The position numbers and the translations under genes are program-made. From Microglena sp. YARC (lineage: Eukaryota; Chlorophyta; Chlorophyceae; Chlamydomonadales; Chlamydomonadaceae): 64,000 nucleotides of DNA. How positions within the stretch are numbered: position 1 is the stretch's first letter; each line of letters opens with the position of its first letter. The notes under the pieces are model-generated. The model did no database searches and was not told the DNA's origin. It saw only the letters and a program-made list of their open reading frames with translations. The stretch lies in assembly GCA_022414725.1 (NCBI GenBank), contig CM039462.1, positions 94,719,363 through 94,783,362 on the forward strand, in the 5' to 3' direction. Positions 44,630 to 55,969 of the stretch are shown here, piece after piece.

Positions 44630-45295
44630 ATCTGTGGAGCAAAGAGGGGCAGGGATAATGGCGAGGGGCAGGATGACAGTGATGAGCAGAGAAGGGAAGG
44701 CGTTAGAGAGCAAAGAGGGGCAGGGATAATGGCAAGGGGCAGGAGGACAGTGTTGAGCAGAGCAGGGCAGGCGTTAGAGAGCAAAGAGGGGCAGGGATAA
44801 TGGCAAGGGGCAGGACGACAGTGATGAACAAGGCAGGGCAGGCGTTAGAGAGCAAAGAGGGGCATGCAGGGATAATGGAAAGGGGCAAGGCGACAGTGAT
44901 GAGCAGAGCAGGCCAGGCGTTAGAGAGCAAGGAGGGGCAGGTATAATGGCAAAGGGCAAGACGACAGTGATGAGCAGAGCAGGGCAGGCGTTAGAGAGCA
45001 AAGAGGGGCAGGGATAATGGCGAGGGGCAGGAAGACAGTGATGAGCAGAGCAGGGCAGGCGTTAGAGAGCAAGGAGGGGCAGGGATAATGGCAAAGGGCA
45101 AGACGACAGTGATGAGCAGAGCAGGGCAGGTGTTAGAGAGCAAAGAGGGGCAGGGATAATGGCGAGGGGCAGGACGACAGTGATGAGCAGAGCAGGGCAG
45201 GCGTCAGAGAGCAAAGAGGGGCAGGGATAATGGCAAAGGGCAGGACGAAAGTGATGAGCAGAGCAGGGCAGGCGTTAAAGAGGGGCATGGATACT
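44630..45295 (+). repeat. 71-bp minisatellite
   Basis: The unit gttagagagcaaagagggg plus cagggataatggcaaggggc recurs at 44702, 44773, 44844, 44919, 44990, 45061, 45132, 45203 and 45274. The period is 71 bp, with one 75-bp step. The period is not a multiple of three, so there is no coding constraint. Confidence 0.9.
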
Positions 45296-45620
45296 GGCAA
45301 TTGCCATTATCCATGCTCTTGGTTCTCAAATGCATGCCTTACTATGCTCATCACTGTGGTCCTGCCCCTTGCCGTGCTCCCTTCCCTTCCTTCCTGTTGA
45401 ACGCATGCCCTTCTCTGATCATCACTTTCCAGACGTACTTTGCTCCCTTCCCTGCTTTGCTCTCTAACACATGCCCTAATCTGCTTATCGCATCCATGCC
45501 CCTTGCCATGCTCCCTGCCATTGGTTGCTATGTAACGCATGCCATGCTCTGCTCATCACCGTCCTGCCCCTTGCCATTAACCCTGCCATTGGTTGCTCTC
45601 TAACGCATGCCCTGCTTTGC
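45296..45620 (-). repeat. Inverted, diverged continuation of the 71-bp array
   Basis: From 45296 the same unit continues in reverse orientation (gctctctaac, catgccctgctctgctcatc, ctgccccttgccat). The junction near 45283-45315 is itself palindromic: catggatactggcaa then ttgccattatccatg. Confidence 0.75.
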
Positions 45621-45631
45621 ATGTCTTGCAG

Positions 45632-45720
45632 GGCAAAAGGATGGATGGAAATGCTACGGCTGCGATGAAGATTGTTGCCACGAAGGAACTACACATGCTG
45701 AAGATGGAAATATAAAATAG
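45632..45720 (+). CDS. Possible terminal exon, Cys/His-rich
   Basis: A pyrimidine-rich end cctgctttgcatgtcttgcag precedes the exon. It reads QKDGWKCYGCDEDCCHEGTT then HAEDGNIK and stops at 45718-45720. The CYGC-x3-DCCH cluster could bind zinc. It lies at the edge of the 71-bp array, as the other exons here lie at the edges of arrays. No upstream partner is identified. Confidence 0.3.
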
Positions 45721-46027
45721 AATCAGCGAATATATATAGATGTATAGCTTTGATTGGGCGTTTCTTCTTGGTGGATATATAGGCCTATGTATTCATAAGT
45801 AGACAAATAGATAGCTGCCTGCAGGCTGCGTATATACTTGTACTTGAACTTAATTAGCTACATGGCTCCAGCCAGCAATTTGGCTGCTCGTTTTTGCTTG
45901 CTGTCTATCTATGGTTAATGGATATAGAGGAAATATATGGGCTGTAGTGGATGTACATGTGTAAGGATGCTTACATAGATATATAGGTAGATCAATAGGT
46001 TAATGGATGCATAGTTTATTATGTATG

Positions 46028-46435
46028 TAATCTATCTTCTCGACTCCTGATGTAATTGAGAAATGCTCCTAGAAAATATTCCTGAAAATGTGACCTCTCC
46101 GACCACCATGCCCAAACGGCCCTGTAGGCGAAGTACAGGCGAAATGTCTCAGAAGACCGAACATTTCGCCTCATTACCGTGCACAAGGCGCCGTGCGTGG
46201 CGAGATGCCGTCGAAATATCTCGGAAGTCTAAGACATTTCGACGACAATCCGCCTTGGCAAAATGCAGGCGAAATGTCTCGGGATTCTGAGCTACACGCG
46301 ACGCGGGTATAGGGCTTACCGCTTGAGTCAGAAGTGCCATTAATTAAAGGACTATGACTAATCGCGGACCCCGCGTGCGTTCCGCGTGCATTCCGCTGCG
46401 CTCGTACGCATTTAGCGATCTGTCGACTTCCCCGA
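46028..46435 (+). repeat. 408-bp dispersed repeat, copy 1
   Basis: From taatctatcttctcga to gtcgacttccccga it matches 60539-60947 with scattered changes. It carries several cgaaatgtctc motifs and their inverse gagacatttcg. A Ty3/gypsy remnant follows here, and a LINE follows the other copy. Confidence 0.8.
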
Positions 46436-46436
46436 G

Positions 46437-47440
46437 TGCAAGGTGCGACCCTTGATTGAGGGCGTTTCCATTTGGGACCACGATCTGCGCCTCGGATGCT
46501 GAACGTTTAGAGCGGCCTGAACCAAACCAGGAGCCATCGGGGCGTAGGGTAAGGTGTTGCGTGTTTCGGGGACACCGGAACCAAGAGTCACGTTCGGACG
46601 CGAGCAAAATATCGGGGAAAATTTCACGAGGGTGGATAGGGTCGAGTCGTTCCACAAAGGAAAATTCCATGTAATGCTTACGTGAAAGCCTCGGGCTTGC
46701 TTACGTGAAAGCATCGGTTGATTAGCGAGGACTACTGGTTTGTGATCAGTATCGATTTCGAATTCGCCTGTACATTCTTCGAGATAGCATCGCCATTCCT
46801 TAAGCGCGAGTTTTCGAGAACTTGTGGGAATGGAAAGCTATCGGCCAACCCTCCTGAAGGAGAACGCCCCCCGGCCCTCGATGGAAGCGTCCGTGACAGC
46901 TCGAAAGTGTTTCGTTGGATCGGGGTGGGCAAGCAGAGGGGCGTTGGTAAGGCTTTCGTTTATAGCGTTGAAGGCACTTCGACAGTCTTGCTTGGGTCCA
47001 GATTGTCGCAAAACCTGATCCCCGCAGTCCGGCGTTCTGTTTACCCAGCGGTTTTCCCGACGTGGTTATTGGCTTCGAAACCCCAGGGGTGAGTGTGTTG
47101 GCGTTCGGTGTGCCCAGGGGTTTTCCCGACGTGGTTATTGGCTTTGAAACCCCGGGGTTTTGTCCGTCAGAGGGGCAGCGAGCGAGGAGTATCCTTAGTG
47201 GAACGGTTGTACCTGCGTCGAGCAGGTCTGAGTCGGGCAGGCGTGACTGCCTTGACGTGCGTTTCGTTGCGTCGATTTCCATCCCCTGAGAGCACGTGGC
47301 CGAGATACTGCACTTCGGGAGTTCGGGTTGGGAGAATATGCCTGTTGTCGTGTAGGAAGAGGTGAGTCTTCCACTAGTTGTAGGACCACTCGGTTGTCCC
47401 TTCGTGGACTGCATCGTAATAAATGGGCTGGCGAAGCCTA
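46437..47440 (-). pseudogene. Ty3/gypsy pol remnant (end of RT and RNase H)
   Basis: The minus strand contains, in shifting frames, YLGHVLSGDG (end of reverse transcriptase, about 47280-47315), AVTDASIEGRG then VLLQEGWPIAFHSHKF (RNase H start, about 46830-46910), and EIDTDHKPVVLANQPMLSR then KQAR (about 46690-46770). This order matches gypsy-type pol. Stops and shifts break it. A ~70-bp tandem duplication (ttttcccgacgtggttattgg at 47053 and 47123) lies inside. No integrase or LTR was identified. Confidence 0.65.
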
Positions 47441-49010
47441 TCGCGCCCAAGTCATGGACTCGTTGTTGAACCTCAAGGAGTCCAGCGTGAGACTCGCGGT
47501 GTCCGCTTGAGGACTTCGGGGCTGCCGCCAGTGATGGGGCAAATAAACGAGGTGTCCCTACGAGGGACCCGAATTCGTATTGGCGTGGGGAATTCTGGAA
47601 GTTGAACGAAGTCCCAATTGAACAGTTTCAGCTCGAGCTGCGTTCACTTTGCTGGTGAATATTCTGGTGGACACGAGCCCCGTCTCAGTCGGAGGTGCGT
47701 TCACTGAACGTGTGAAGTTTAGGGTGGACAGTAGCCCAAAGGCGTTGCGTTATGTAATTCCGAAGAGCTCGTTTCGACCCAACCTGCAGGCTACAAGTTC
47801 AGGGTGTTTTGTCGTGAGCCGTTGTCGGGTCAGGCCCGTCCTGGGGACCCAGAGGGTGGTCCGTGACCAGAGGCGAAAGCATGGGAGGTGTAATTTGGGG
47901 CGTGAGTGGGGACGGGAAACGGAACAAGGAACGAGCATTCGCTGCTGCAACAGAACAAGGGACAAGCGTAGTGTCAGAGGCATATTATCATGGCCCGTCC
48001 AAATGGGGGTCTTTCGAGGGCAGGCAGAGGCATCATGACTTCTTACCCACGGGGTAGTGGCCTCGAGGTAGGAGAGCCTCTGTTCTAGGAAGCGGGGCGG
48101 ACGGGTGGGTGGGTGCAGTGTCCAGCGAGGGTCCGGAAAGTAAGGTCCACTGAGGAGGGCTTTGATCTGCGGATAGGTGGGTGGGGGGGCCAGCGTGAAA
48201 AAAAGATCAGGCTCCGTAAACCAAATGTAACGTGTGAAACACGTCTAAGCTTGAAGCGAAGTATCAGGATTGAAAGGAATCGAACCTCTCTGTTTTCTGG
48301 CCTAGAGAGTTAAGCTCGGGCTTAAGTCTCATACATTCTCCCGTGGTTTAACGATAAACCCGTATATTCGAGTTAGACTTCCGGAGTCCTCGAACCGTCT
48401 GAAGGGCGCGTGTAGGGCGCGGACGTAAGGCGCGGACCTGGTTAACGGTTCGAACCGTCCGACAGGTCACGTCAGTTCCCCTTCCTCGGGGAAGTCATCG
48501 CCACCTCGAGGTAGCGCAGGTGACGGATCGTTATCTGTCACACCAGCGATCCCGATAGACACCCAGAACTTTTCGTAGACTGAAGCATGACCAATAACTC
48601 CTCGATCGCACGTTAACTACTGAGTTGTAATACGCGAAGGGGTATGCAGCTTTCTGTCGCTCGAGGGTCTGTTAGCAACCTTTTCGAGGGGTCATTCTTG
48701 CGAACCTGCGAAGCTCTGCCAGCGATTCCGAGATAGGGTGAACAATTAGGCAACGAAGTACTAGCGCGAGCTACTTGTTGGCGAATAGCTTTCATTCGGG
48801 AAAATGGATACCCGAAGTCACCGATGAGCTTTCGCTGCATGCATCAAAAATGGTGCTGTTGTAGGGCGAAACCAGGACGATTTTAATCACTGTGATGAAA
48901 GCCTAAGTCACACTGAAATATTAGTGTGACTTGCGATGACCTGTCAGTGCTCTTACCAATTTTGATATATGTTTTCGCCAGGTGTCCTTTCACCAGCCTT
49001 TCACGTACAT
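47441..49010. other. Probable retroelement debris, no intact gene
   Basis: The part up to about 48060 may continue the gypsy remnant on the minus strand but shows no clear motif. At 48240-48345 the minus strand has a B box (GGTTCGATTCC) in a tRNA-like context whose acceptor ends do not pair. The remainder is unique, without a recognised gene. Confidence 0.4.
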
Positions 49011-49013
49011 TTA

Positions 49014-49858
49014 GGGCGTGTTTCCAGTGGCGCAACAGTTGAAATCTGAATAGTAGGCCCTCTACCCTACAGTTGAAATTCGAGGAGCCGAGCTGGCCGA
49101 ACAATATAATGTCATTGCGCAGGTCAGCAGTGTTGTCCATCACTGGTGGTCTGGTCCATCAGAGGGTCCAGAGCTGCCCCCCTCAAGTACAAGTACAAGC
49201 TCCAAGTACATCATGCGTTGGCACTCCTTGTTCGAAGTATCCTCCTATGCGTTGAAGCAGGTGGTCGAGCCTGGACCGCAGGTACCTGCCTTCGTCGCTT
49301 CTGCTGCTGCTCAACTTGTAGTTCTAGTTCCCCATGGGGAACTTCCCTTCCGGGAGGGATGTCAGCCATACTTGCGGAAGCAAGTGCGGACGAGGAAATG
49401 AGCAAAGCAAAACAGATAGGAAGGAAGAAAGAAATATCGATCCAAAAGGGGCGTACCTACAATTAGTCGCAACATTGCGCCGCAAAATGTTCGCTGATGT
49501 TCAGACTAGGAGTCAGATCTCGGCGATCAGGTGCAGTTGCTTGCTATTGTATTGCTCTATCTTGTGAGTAGAAGGTCAACGACAGCTCAGCCCTTTTTGT
49601 CTGGTATTTTGGTTGCAAATGCCAACTGTTGGCTGAAATGCCGTCGGAGCGAGCCTCGGAAGGCCTGATGGGATTTGGGGGGGGGGGGGGGGGGGGGGGC
49701 GCATCGATTTCGACGGACAATTTCGGGTTTAGGGTCAATGTGGCAGCCGAGCTGGCATCGCAAATTTCAATTGTTGCGCTGAATTGCGTCCACTGGAAAC
49801 ACTCGTGCCACGCTGGCACTCAAATGCCAACTGTTGACCCCCCACTGGAAACACGCCC
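49014..49858. mobile_element. Harbinger-like non-autonomous element, copy 2
   Basis: Same ends as 37845-38652 (GGGCGTGTTTCCAGTGG and inverse), flanked by TTA on both sides (49011-49013 and 49859-49861), the preferred TWA target of PIF/Harbinger. The interiors of the two copies share only the terminal regions. A 23-nt G run sits at 49677-49699. No transposase. Confidence 0.75.
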
Positions 49859-49861
49859 TTA

Positions 49862-50445
49862 GGCGTTTACACGAGGGCGTTTACACGAGCCGGTTATCTC
49901 GGCCAGTTAAGTTGGCGACATAACCAAATAGGTAGCGCCACGTATGCCCGAACCCTCAACGAACGCAAACTTAACCAGTTTCTGTTTACACGTGCATTTG
50001 CGCTCGCAGTTTGCGTTCGGTCAGGTTGGTCGTGTACTTCTGGATAGCCTCGTGATTTTTGGGTGACAGACGACCTATTTCCGGGCCTTGCTCCCCAGCA
50101 CGAACCGTGCTGTGAAGCAAGCGACTTCGAGGCTCCGCAACGCTCCGCAGCGACCCGTCGATCGAGATTGCTGGGTGAGATCTGGAAGCTGATCATCAAC
50201 ATCTGCTCGGCCAATGCCTTCTTGCTTGCTGCTCTAGAAAATTCGAATCTGCAGAAATTGACTAACTGAACTGGAGCTAGCGTATGGTAGCCGATATATC
50301 TCACAGCTCGGAAGCCAAACGAACTTAACGAACCACTAACCTTAACCTTTAACCCGTAACTAGGGGGGGGGGGGGGAGTTATGATTATCGCAAAAATGGT
50401 TAACTGGGCGACATAACTGACGCAAAAAGTGTCGTGTAAACGCTT
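49862..50445. mobile_element. Terminal-repeat element with GGCGTTTACACGA ends
   Basis: The left side has ggcgtttacacgagg followed by gcgtttacacgagccgg, with cagttaagttggcgacataacc behind it. The right side (50400-50445) has the inverse, ggcgacataac then gtcgtgtaaacgc. About 585 bp, no transposase. The target duplication is unclear because the left motif is doubled. Confidence 0.5.
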
Positions 50446-50686
50446 CGTAGTTAGTTAATCACTATGGAAACAGGTTTGGACGTTAAACGACATTAAACGA
50501 CATTATATAACATTAAAGCGAGTTAAAACAAGTTAAGCAGGTTAAAGCAAGTTAGCTTAAATTATCAAACGTTATTCTCCCTCCACAGCACCTCAAAAGG
50601 GTCAAACTCCTCGACCCCACCCCTAGATAAGCGTAAACACAAGTTAACACAGGTTAAAACAAGTTATCTTACTTTATGTTGCGTCT

Positions 50687-50944
50687 TGTAGTTTTCCGGA
50701 GCGTGTGCAGAGCACAGAGACGAGGGGAAGACGGTAAGGACTTATCCTAAGATATTTACAGTTAGATAAGCATTCGATCAATGCGCTAGGAGGAAGTACT
50801 GAGATGGCGCGGCACCTCAGGGTACCGGCGTCAGAGTCCGTGCCATAGCTGGCAGCGCGCGGCATCACAGTACAGTGCAGCAGGGAGGTAGTCCTGTGCA
50901 CTCTAAGTCACTCTAGGTGAGCCGGTGAAACCCGGTGAATAACA
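50687..50944 (-). mobile_element. Solo LTR of the TR-GAG family
   Basis: On the minus strand it runs from TGTTATTCACCGGG to GGAAAACTACA, about 258 bp, and matches the LTRs at 11.5-17.7 kb with a short insertion. CGTCT lies on both sides (50682-50686 and 50945-50949), a perfect 5-bp target duplication. LTR-LTR recombination is the usual cause of such solo copies. Confidence 0.85.
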
Positions 50945-51029
50945 CGTCTTGCATCGCGATATGCCATAACGCGACATTCCTATGCAGGGTCACAAGGGAA
51001 AGCAACTGCCAGCCTAGGATTTCCCCGTC

Positions 51030-51145
51030 AGAATCGCAGGCAGACGACAGACTTCATCCCGGCTCATCCCGACTTATCTTCCCGCGCAGGCAGACGACAG
51101 ACTTCATCCCGGCTCATCCCGACTTATCTTCCCGCGCATGGACCA
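51030..51145 (+). repeat. 52-bp tandem duplication
   Basis: gcaggcagacgacagacttc through cgacttatcttcccgcg occurs twice in a row. Confidence 0.8.
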
Positions 51146-51269
51146 ACCAAGTTACAATGGCTGAAATGGCGGTGCATTGTTGTTTACGCTCCCATTTATT
51201 GCACTGTCTTATTATTGAACTACGGCATAGTAACATGGTTGCAACCTTCCATTCGATGTACCACCGTGC

Positions 51270-51276
51270 AGATGTT

Positions 51277-51310
<34 letters not shown>

Positions 51311-52240
51311 GGGGGGGGGGGGAGGTGTGTGGGAGCTATTGTGAAGTGCAGATGTTGGTGAGCGTTGGTGTTTTTGTCACGTGAGTGCACTGCAAGTGTG
51401 CGTATGTCATATATAAGCATTATTATCAAGATATACTCACACACACACGTATACATGCAGGACTTGGCTGAGGCAGTGAGCTACGCACTTGCATAGCTTG
51501 AGGGGAGGAGGAAGCTAGCTGCCCAGAGGATGGCATCACGTGAAGCGTACCACCTATATATGGTATATATATAGCCCCCCCCCCCCCCCCCCCCCCTAAA
51601 GATAGGGATGCCTGGGATGTATTACAATTTATAGGTAGTCACATATATGTACCACCTATAGCTAAAATAACATGGAACCACCTCTCGTGTTTCATGTATG
51701 TTAGTAACCCTGGGTCTGCTTCGAGTCTTCCCATGATTGCAAAAGATAGGCCTGTGCGATACCCACGGGAGGCATCTCTTGATTACCGTACATAATCTTG
51801 TTATGTTAGTGGTAGTTGGACAACTACAGGCGTGTACGTTTATTTGTATACCACGTAAGATGTATACATACCCCCCCCCCCCCCCCCCCCTATAGATAGG
51901 GATACTTCGCATATCTGGGTCTGATCTCCCTATTCCCTTTAATTTTATACTTAAATGTTTCATGTTCTTTCTAGCTGACACTCGATTTGCTTGAGTTCAC
52001 CGTCTTCCCATTGCAATCAAGTAAGTAGGAGACGGCCCAGCCCGCAGCCCGCGATTACCATATATATATATATACTTGTATGCATACAATTGACAGTGTA
52101 TGTGTGTGTCGGGGGGGGGGGGGGGGGGGGGGCGGCGGGGGGAAGTGTGTGGGTGGGTGGGGGTGGGGGTGGGGGAAGGACAGTGGAGGTGAGGGTACAC
52201 AGCTTATGTGTGTGTGTAGGGGGGGGGGGATGGACAGTGA

Positions 52241-52289
<49 letters not shown>

Positions 52290-52415
52290 GGGGGGGGGCA
52301 GTGGTGGTGATGGTAGATAGCTTATGTGTGGGTGGGGTGCGTGTGTGGGTGGTGGTGGTGGTGGTGGTGGTGGGGGGGGGATAGTGGTTGACCTCGACAG
52401 TGGGGGTGGGGGTGG

Positions 52416-52465
<50 letters not shown>

Positions 52466-52490
52466 CAATGGTTAGCCTGGATAGCTGGAG
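51270..52490. repeat. GT microsatellites and poly(G)/poly(C) runs
   Basis: (GT)n at about 51277-51302, 52235-52290 and 52418-52450. G or C runs at 51312-51322, 51575-51596, 51871-51890, 52111-52132 and elsewhere. Both C runs in the middle are followed by ta(t/a)agatagggat. No gene; open frames are low complexity. Confidence 0.8.
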
Positions 52491-52860
52491 CCTGTTAGCA
52501 TGGACGGTAATATAAAATGCATGAAATACCGTATGAATCAACAAAAATGTAAAAAATCGGTGCCGCTCGTCTGCCCTATCTGCCCCATACTACGTTCCCA
52601 TGTCTCTTACGTTAACTCAAGTAAGTTATCTTGCTTATAGCTTAACTTCAGTTCGCTTAACTTGACTTAACTCAACTTAACTTGTCCACACGTTAATCAA
52701 CGTTAATTTAACGTCAAATGTCGTCTGTTAACTATGTGTCAATAACGTGCATAGCTAATCTGTTTTAACTCCCTTTAACGTCCAACACTGTTTCCATAGT
52801 GATAACTGTACATCTTAACCGTAACTGGCCGAGATAACCTGGTCATGTAAACGCCCTCTT

Positions 52861-53538
52861 ACAGCTTATCAGCTTAATATACTTCAGAGAGTGGACAGAG
52901 ATGCTTGCAGCGGTCAGACGCGCCAATCTATACACGGAGACGAGAATAACGTTACAAGCACTGGAAACCCATCAAGGGGCACCAGTGGAGGAAAGGGGCG
53001 GCAGCCTGGAACCTAATAAGGGTACAGGCTATACAGCGCGTGTCAGGGGAACCGGTGACGCAGCCAACAGGAAGCTGTCACTGTGTCATGAAGGATGACA
53101 CAGTCTACGGGAAGCTGACACAGTACAGATAATAACACTGTCTGGACCGATAGTTCTAAGGGAGTACATAAGTAGTCACCAAGTCATAAAACGATTGAGT
53201 GAACCGCAATTCATGCTGATACTACTCCACCTATGACGCAGGTGACATACAATACTACTACTCCACCTATGGTACAGGTGTCATAGAACTATATGTAACA
53301 TAATTAAAAAAAATATATCAAAGAACTCCGAAATCCGAGAGAACTCCAAATGAAACCCAAAGGGTAAGAGGAAGGAATGAAACAAGGCAAAAACAAAATT
53401 TTGCCAAGCTAGAAAAGGATGAAAAACCGAATATCAAAGTTGGGTAACAACGGTATAGAAAATCCGATCCGGGAATAGGAACCTAATGCCAAACAATGAT
53501 AACCAAAGATACTGATGTAACCAGAAAAAAAAATGACC
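52861..53538. other. Stretch without a recognised gene
   Basis: Contains a doubled tactactccacctatg motif (53220-53290) and A-rich sequence near 53320-53420. It adjoins the 3' end of the copia remnant on the minus strand, but no LTR was found here. Confidence 0.45.
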
Positions 53539-55130
53539 CTAAGGAGAAGCGGTCATTCCGTGCATGCGGACAAACCGCCAGAACACAGCAGGATCAAGGG
53601 GCTTGGTGAAGGGGTCAGCACAGTTGTCCTTAGTGTTAACATAGGCAACCTCCAGTCTGCCATCCTCCACCAGCTCCTTGATATAGTGATGTATCACATC
53701 AATGTGCTTGCTGCGAGGGATCAGCTGCCAGTCATTGGCCCAACTCAGAGACCCTAAGTTGTCACCCTGAATGGTAACCATGGTACAAGGCAGACCTAGA
53801 TCATCCCTCAACTTCTTCAACCATTGCACCTCTCTAGCAGTCTGAGCCAGGGCCTGATACTCAGCCTCACTAGAGCTAATGGCAACAGTGGGTTGCCTCT
53901 TGCTCATCCAGTTCACTAGGCACCCGGCAGCAAGCACAGCATAGCCAGTCTGTGACCTCCTGTCAGACCCATCATCAGCAAAGGATGAGTCAATAAACAC
54001 AGTAAAAGAGAAATCAGGGATGTGGGTGTAAGTGAGCCCCAGGTGGGAATGAGACCTCAAATACAAAAGCAAACGCTTGGCTGCCCCCCAGAGGGGGACG
54101 GTAGGGTGAGCAGAAAACCTGGACAGGTAGCTGACAGCAAAAGAAATATCAGGCCTCGTGCAGGTAGCCAGGTATAGCAAAGCACCTACAAGAGACAGGT
54201 ACTGGCTATTAGAGGGCAGGGGGTCACCAGGAGGGTCAGTGACAGTGCACTTGGCCATGGGGGAAGAGAACTTGGGCTTGGCTGCATTGGTGAGACCAAA
54301 CTGCTCCACCAGATCAACAATGTAGGAGTGCTGGGAGAGGTTGATCTGAACACACCTGCCATCAGAGTCAAGTGTAACGTTCATGTCCAATGTATGAGAG
54401 GAACTGGAAAGGTACACCCATTTCCTTGACCTCCCAGCCAGCAGCCTCCATAGCCTTGATCAGCAAAGCATACAAAGCCAGCTCACTAAAAGCACAGATA
54501 AAATCATCAACATAGGTCAGGACATAGCTCCACCCACCAAAAGAATCCCTTCTAAAATACAGAGCAGGTTCTGCCTTGCACATAGTAAACCCATGTGCAA
54601 TCAAAACCCGCTTTACATCCATGCTCCAAGCCCTGGGTGCCTGCTTCAAACCATAAAGGGACTTGATCAGCTTGCACACAAGGAGAACACCGTTAGGACC
54701 AAGTACCTTGAAGCCCTCAGGCTGGTGGCAGTACAAGTCAAGCCCAGGTTCCAACTTGGCATTCAGAAATGCAGTCTTGATATCCAGCTGCCGAACAAAA
54801 AAATTTCTATGAGTGATGGCAGCAAGGAGAACTCTCAGACCTGCCTTAGAGGAGACGGGGGCATATACATCATGAAAATCCAGCCCAGGACGCTGCAGAA
54901 AACCTCGTACCACAAAACGTGCTTTAAAGCGCAGGGAATCATCAACCCCAACTTTCTTCACAAATAACCACCTGCCAGACAGGATCCTCTTCTTAGGAAG
55001 CTGAGGAGTCAGTGCCCAAGTGCCATGGGCATGTAAGGACGCCATCTCATCCTTCATAGCTAGCAACCATTGATCCCTGTCAGGGTTGGAAGGGTGCGTG
55101 GCAGCTTTATAAGACAGTTCAGAAGAGGTA
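53539..55130 (-). pseudogene. Ty1/copia pol remnant (reverse transcriptase and RNase H)
   Basis: The minus strand starts within pol (SYKAATHPSN, then MKDEMASLHAHGTW) and contains the copia RT signatures GRWLFVKKVG, KARFVVRGFLQ, VRQLDIKTAFLNA, LIKSLYGLKQAPRAW and LTYVDDFICAF. After the RT a single shift of frame near 54375-54400 leads into the RNase H part: GALLYLATCTRPDISFAVSY, SRRSQTGYAV-like DRRSQTGYAV, SSSEAEYQAL, and the end RSKHIDVIHHYIKEL with DPFTKPL. Gag, protease and integrase are absent upstream of 55130, so the copy is 5'-truncated. It may belong to a pol lineage able to serve gag-only elements, but no shared LTR was found. Confidence 0.9.
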
Positions 55131-55345
55131 GAGAGTTATGCGGCAGTGGTGTCAAAACGAGCCCCATGGCATTTATTCCCCGTCAACAACCTTTACCAAA
55201 ACGCTAACAAGTAATTGTAAACTTTATCAGTTACATAATTGAGAGTAAGAACTATGTACATTTGCTCCTACCTATACTTTAATGAACTTAGAATGTAATC
55301 CATGTCCATGGATTCATGGATGGATTGACAATACGTGCAACCCCG

Positions 55346-55963
55346 TCAAGGGTTTGCATTATCAGCATTTAAAATGTTCGAGCTGATTGGGATGACAGTA
55401 GCGTTTACATACTCACATGCCTTAATGCTCTCCAACTTCACCACATAATATCCTTTGTCATCGGCACCATCATCCACATCTTTCAAGTAGGTGCAGCCAT
55501 AAACAGACAACACATCATCTTGAGGAGGAACACAGACCTCAAGCCAGCGGACAAATGTACAGTCAATGCCTCCTAGGACGAACAACAGTCGCAATTCTGC
55601 ATACCATGGCACTTCAGTGCCACCCTCAACACCAAGCAATCTGACATAGTCAAACCAAGGTCTTTTCCCATGTTTGCTTGTGGCCCTGACAGTACGAAGG
55701 ACGTACTGAAAAGAGGTCGATTCAGCTCCAACACCAAGAGCCCAAGGTGGAACACTACACAAAGTTGCCGACTTCTTCACTGAAATGATTCTCGACTGAG
55801 AAGAGATGTCATGAGCCAGGTAGAAAGATCTCAACTTCCTAGGCAGTTTCTTTAGCTATGGCTGGATCTCAAGCAAAGCAAGGGCCATCATCACAGGTTT
55901 CTCGTTATGGTCACGTATGGTGTCAAACGCAGTCCAATCCACGTTCATTGATTGTCGTTCCAT
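55346..55963 (-). pseudogene. Unassigned coding remnant with one in-frame stop
   Basis: The minus strand opens MERQSMNVDWTAFDTIRDHN and reaches a TAG at 55856-55858. It then continues in the same frame through RKLRSFYLAHDISSQSR, WFDYVRLLGVEGG, WYAELRLLFVLGG and CTFVRWLEVC to a stop near 55346. The pattern YVRxxG...WYAxLRLLF...VRW is reminiscent of C-terminal segments of large transposon-encoded proteins, from memory only. With the single stop read through, it would span about 205 codons. Could be a pseudogene or a recoded element. Confidence 0.5.
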
Positions 55964-55969
55964 CTGGTG

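Larger units (their letters stand above)
50446..52860. mobile_element. Second GTTAA-rich terminal-repeat unit, invaded by a solo LTR
   Basis: ttaatcactatggaaacagg with ggacgttaaa at 50456-50485 is mirrored at 52770-52810. The far right end, gtaaacgccctc, matches the left end at 49873 inverted. Both sides carry GTTAA-rich subterminal repeats (50480-50580, 52610-52720). The interior holds the solo LTR, GT tracts and C/G runs. Whether this and 49862-50445 form one nested element cannot be settled by eye. Confidence 0.45.

Noticed and set aside
48240..48345. tRNA gene on the minus strand
   Set aside because: A good B box (GGTTCGATTCC), but acceptor ends do not pair and no standard anticodon arm is present.
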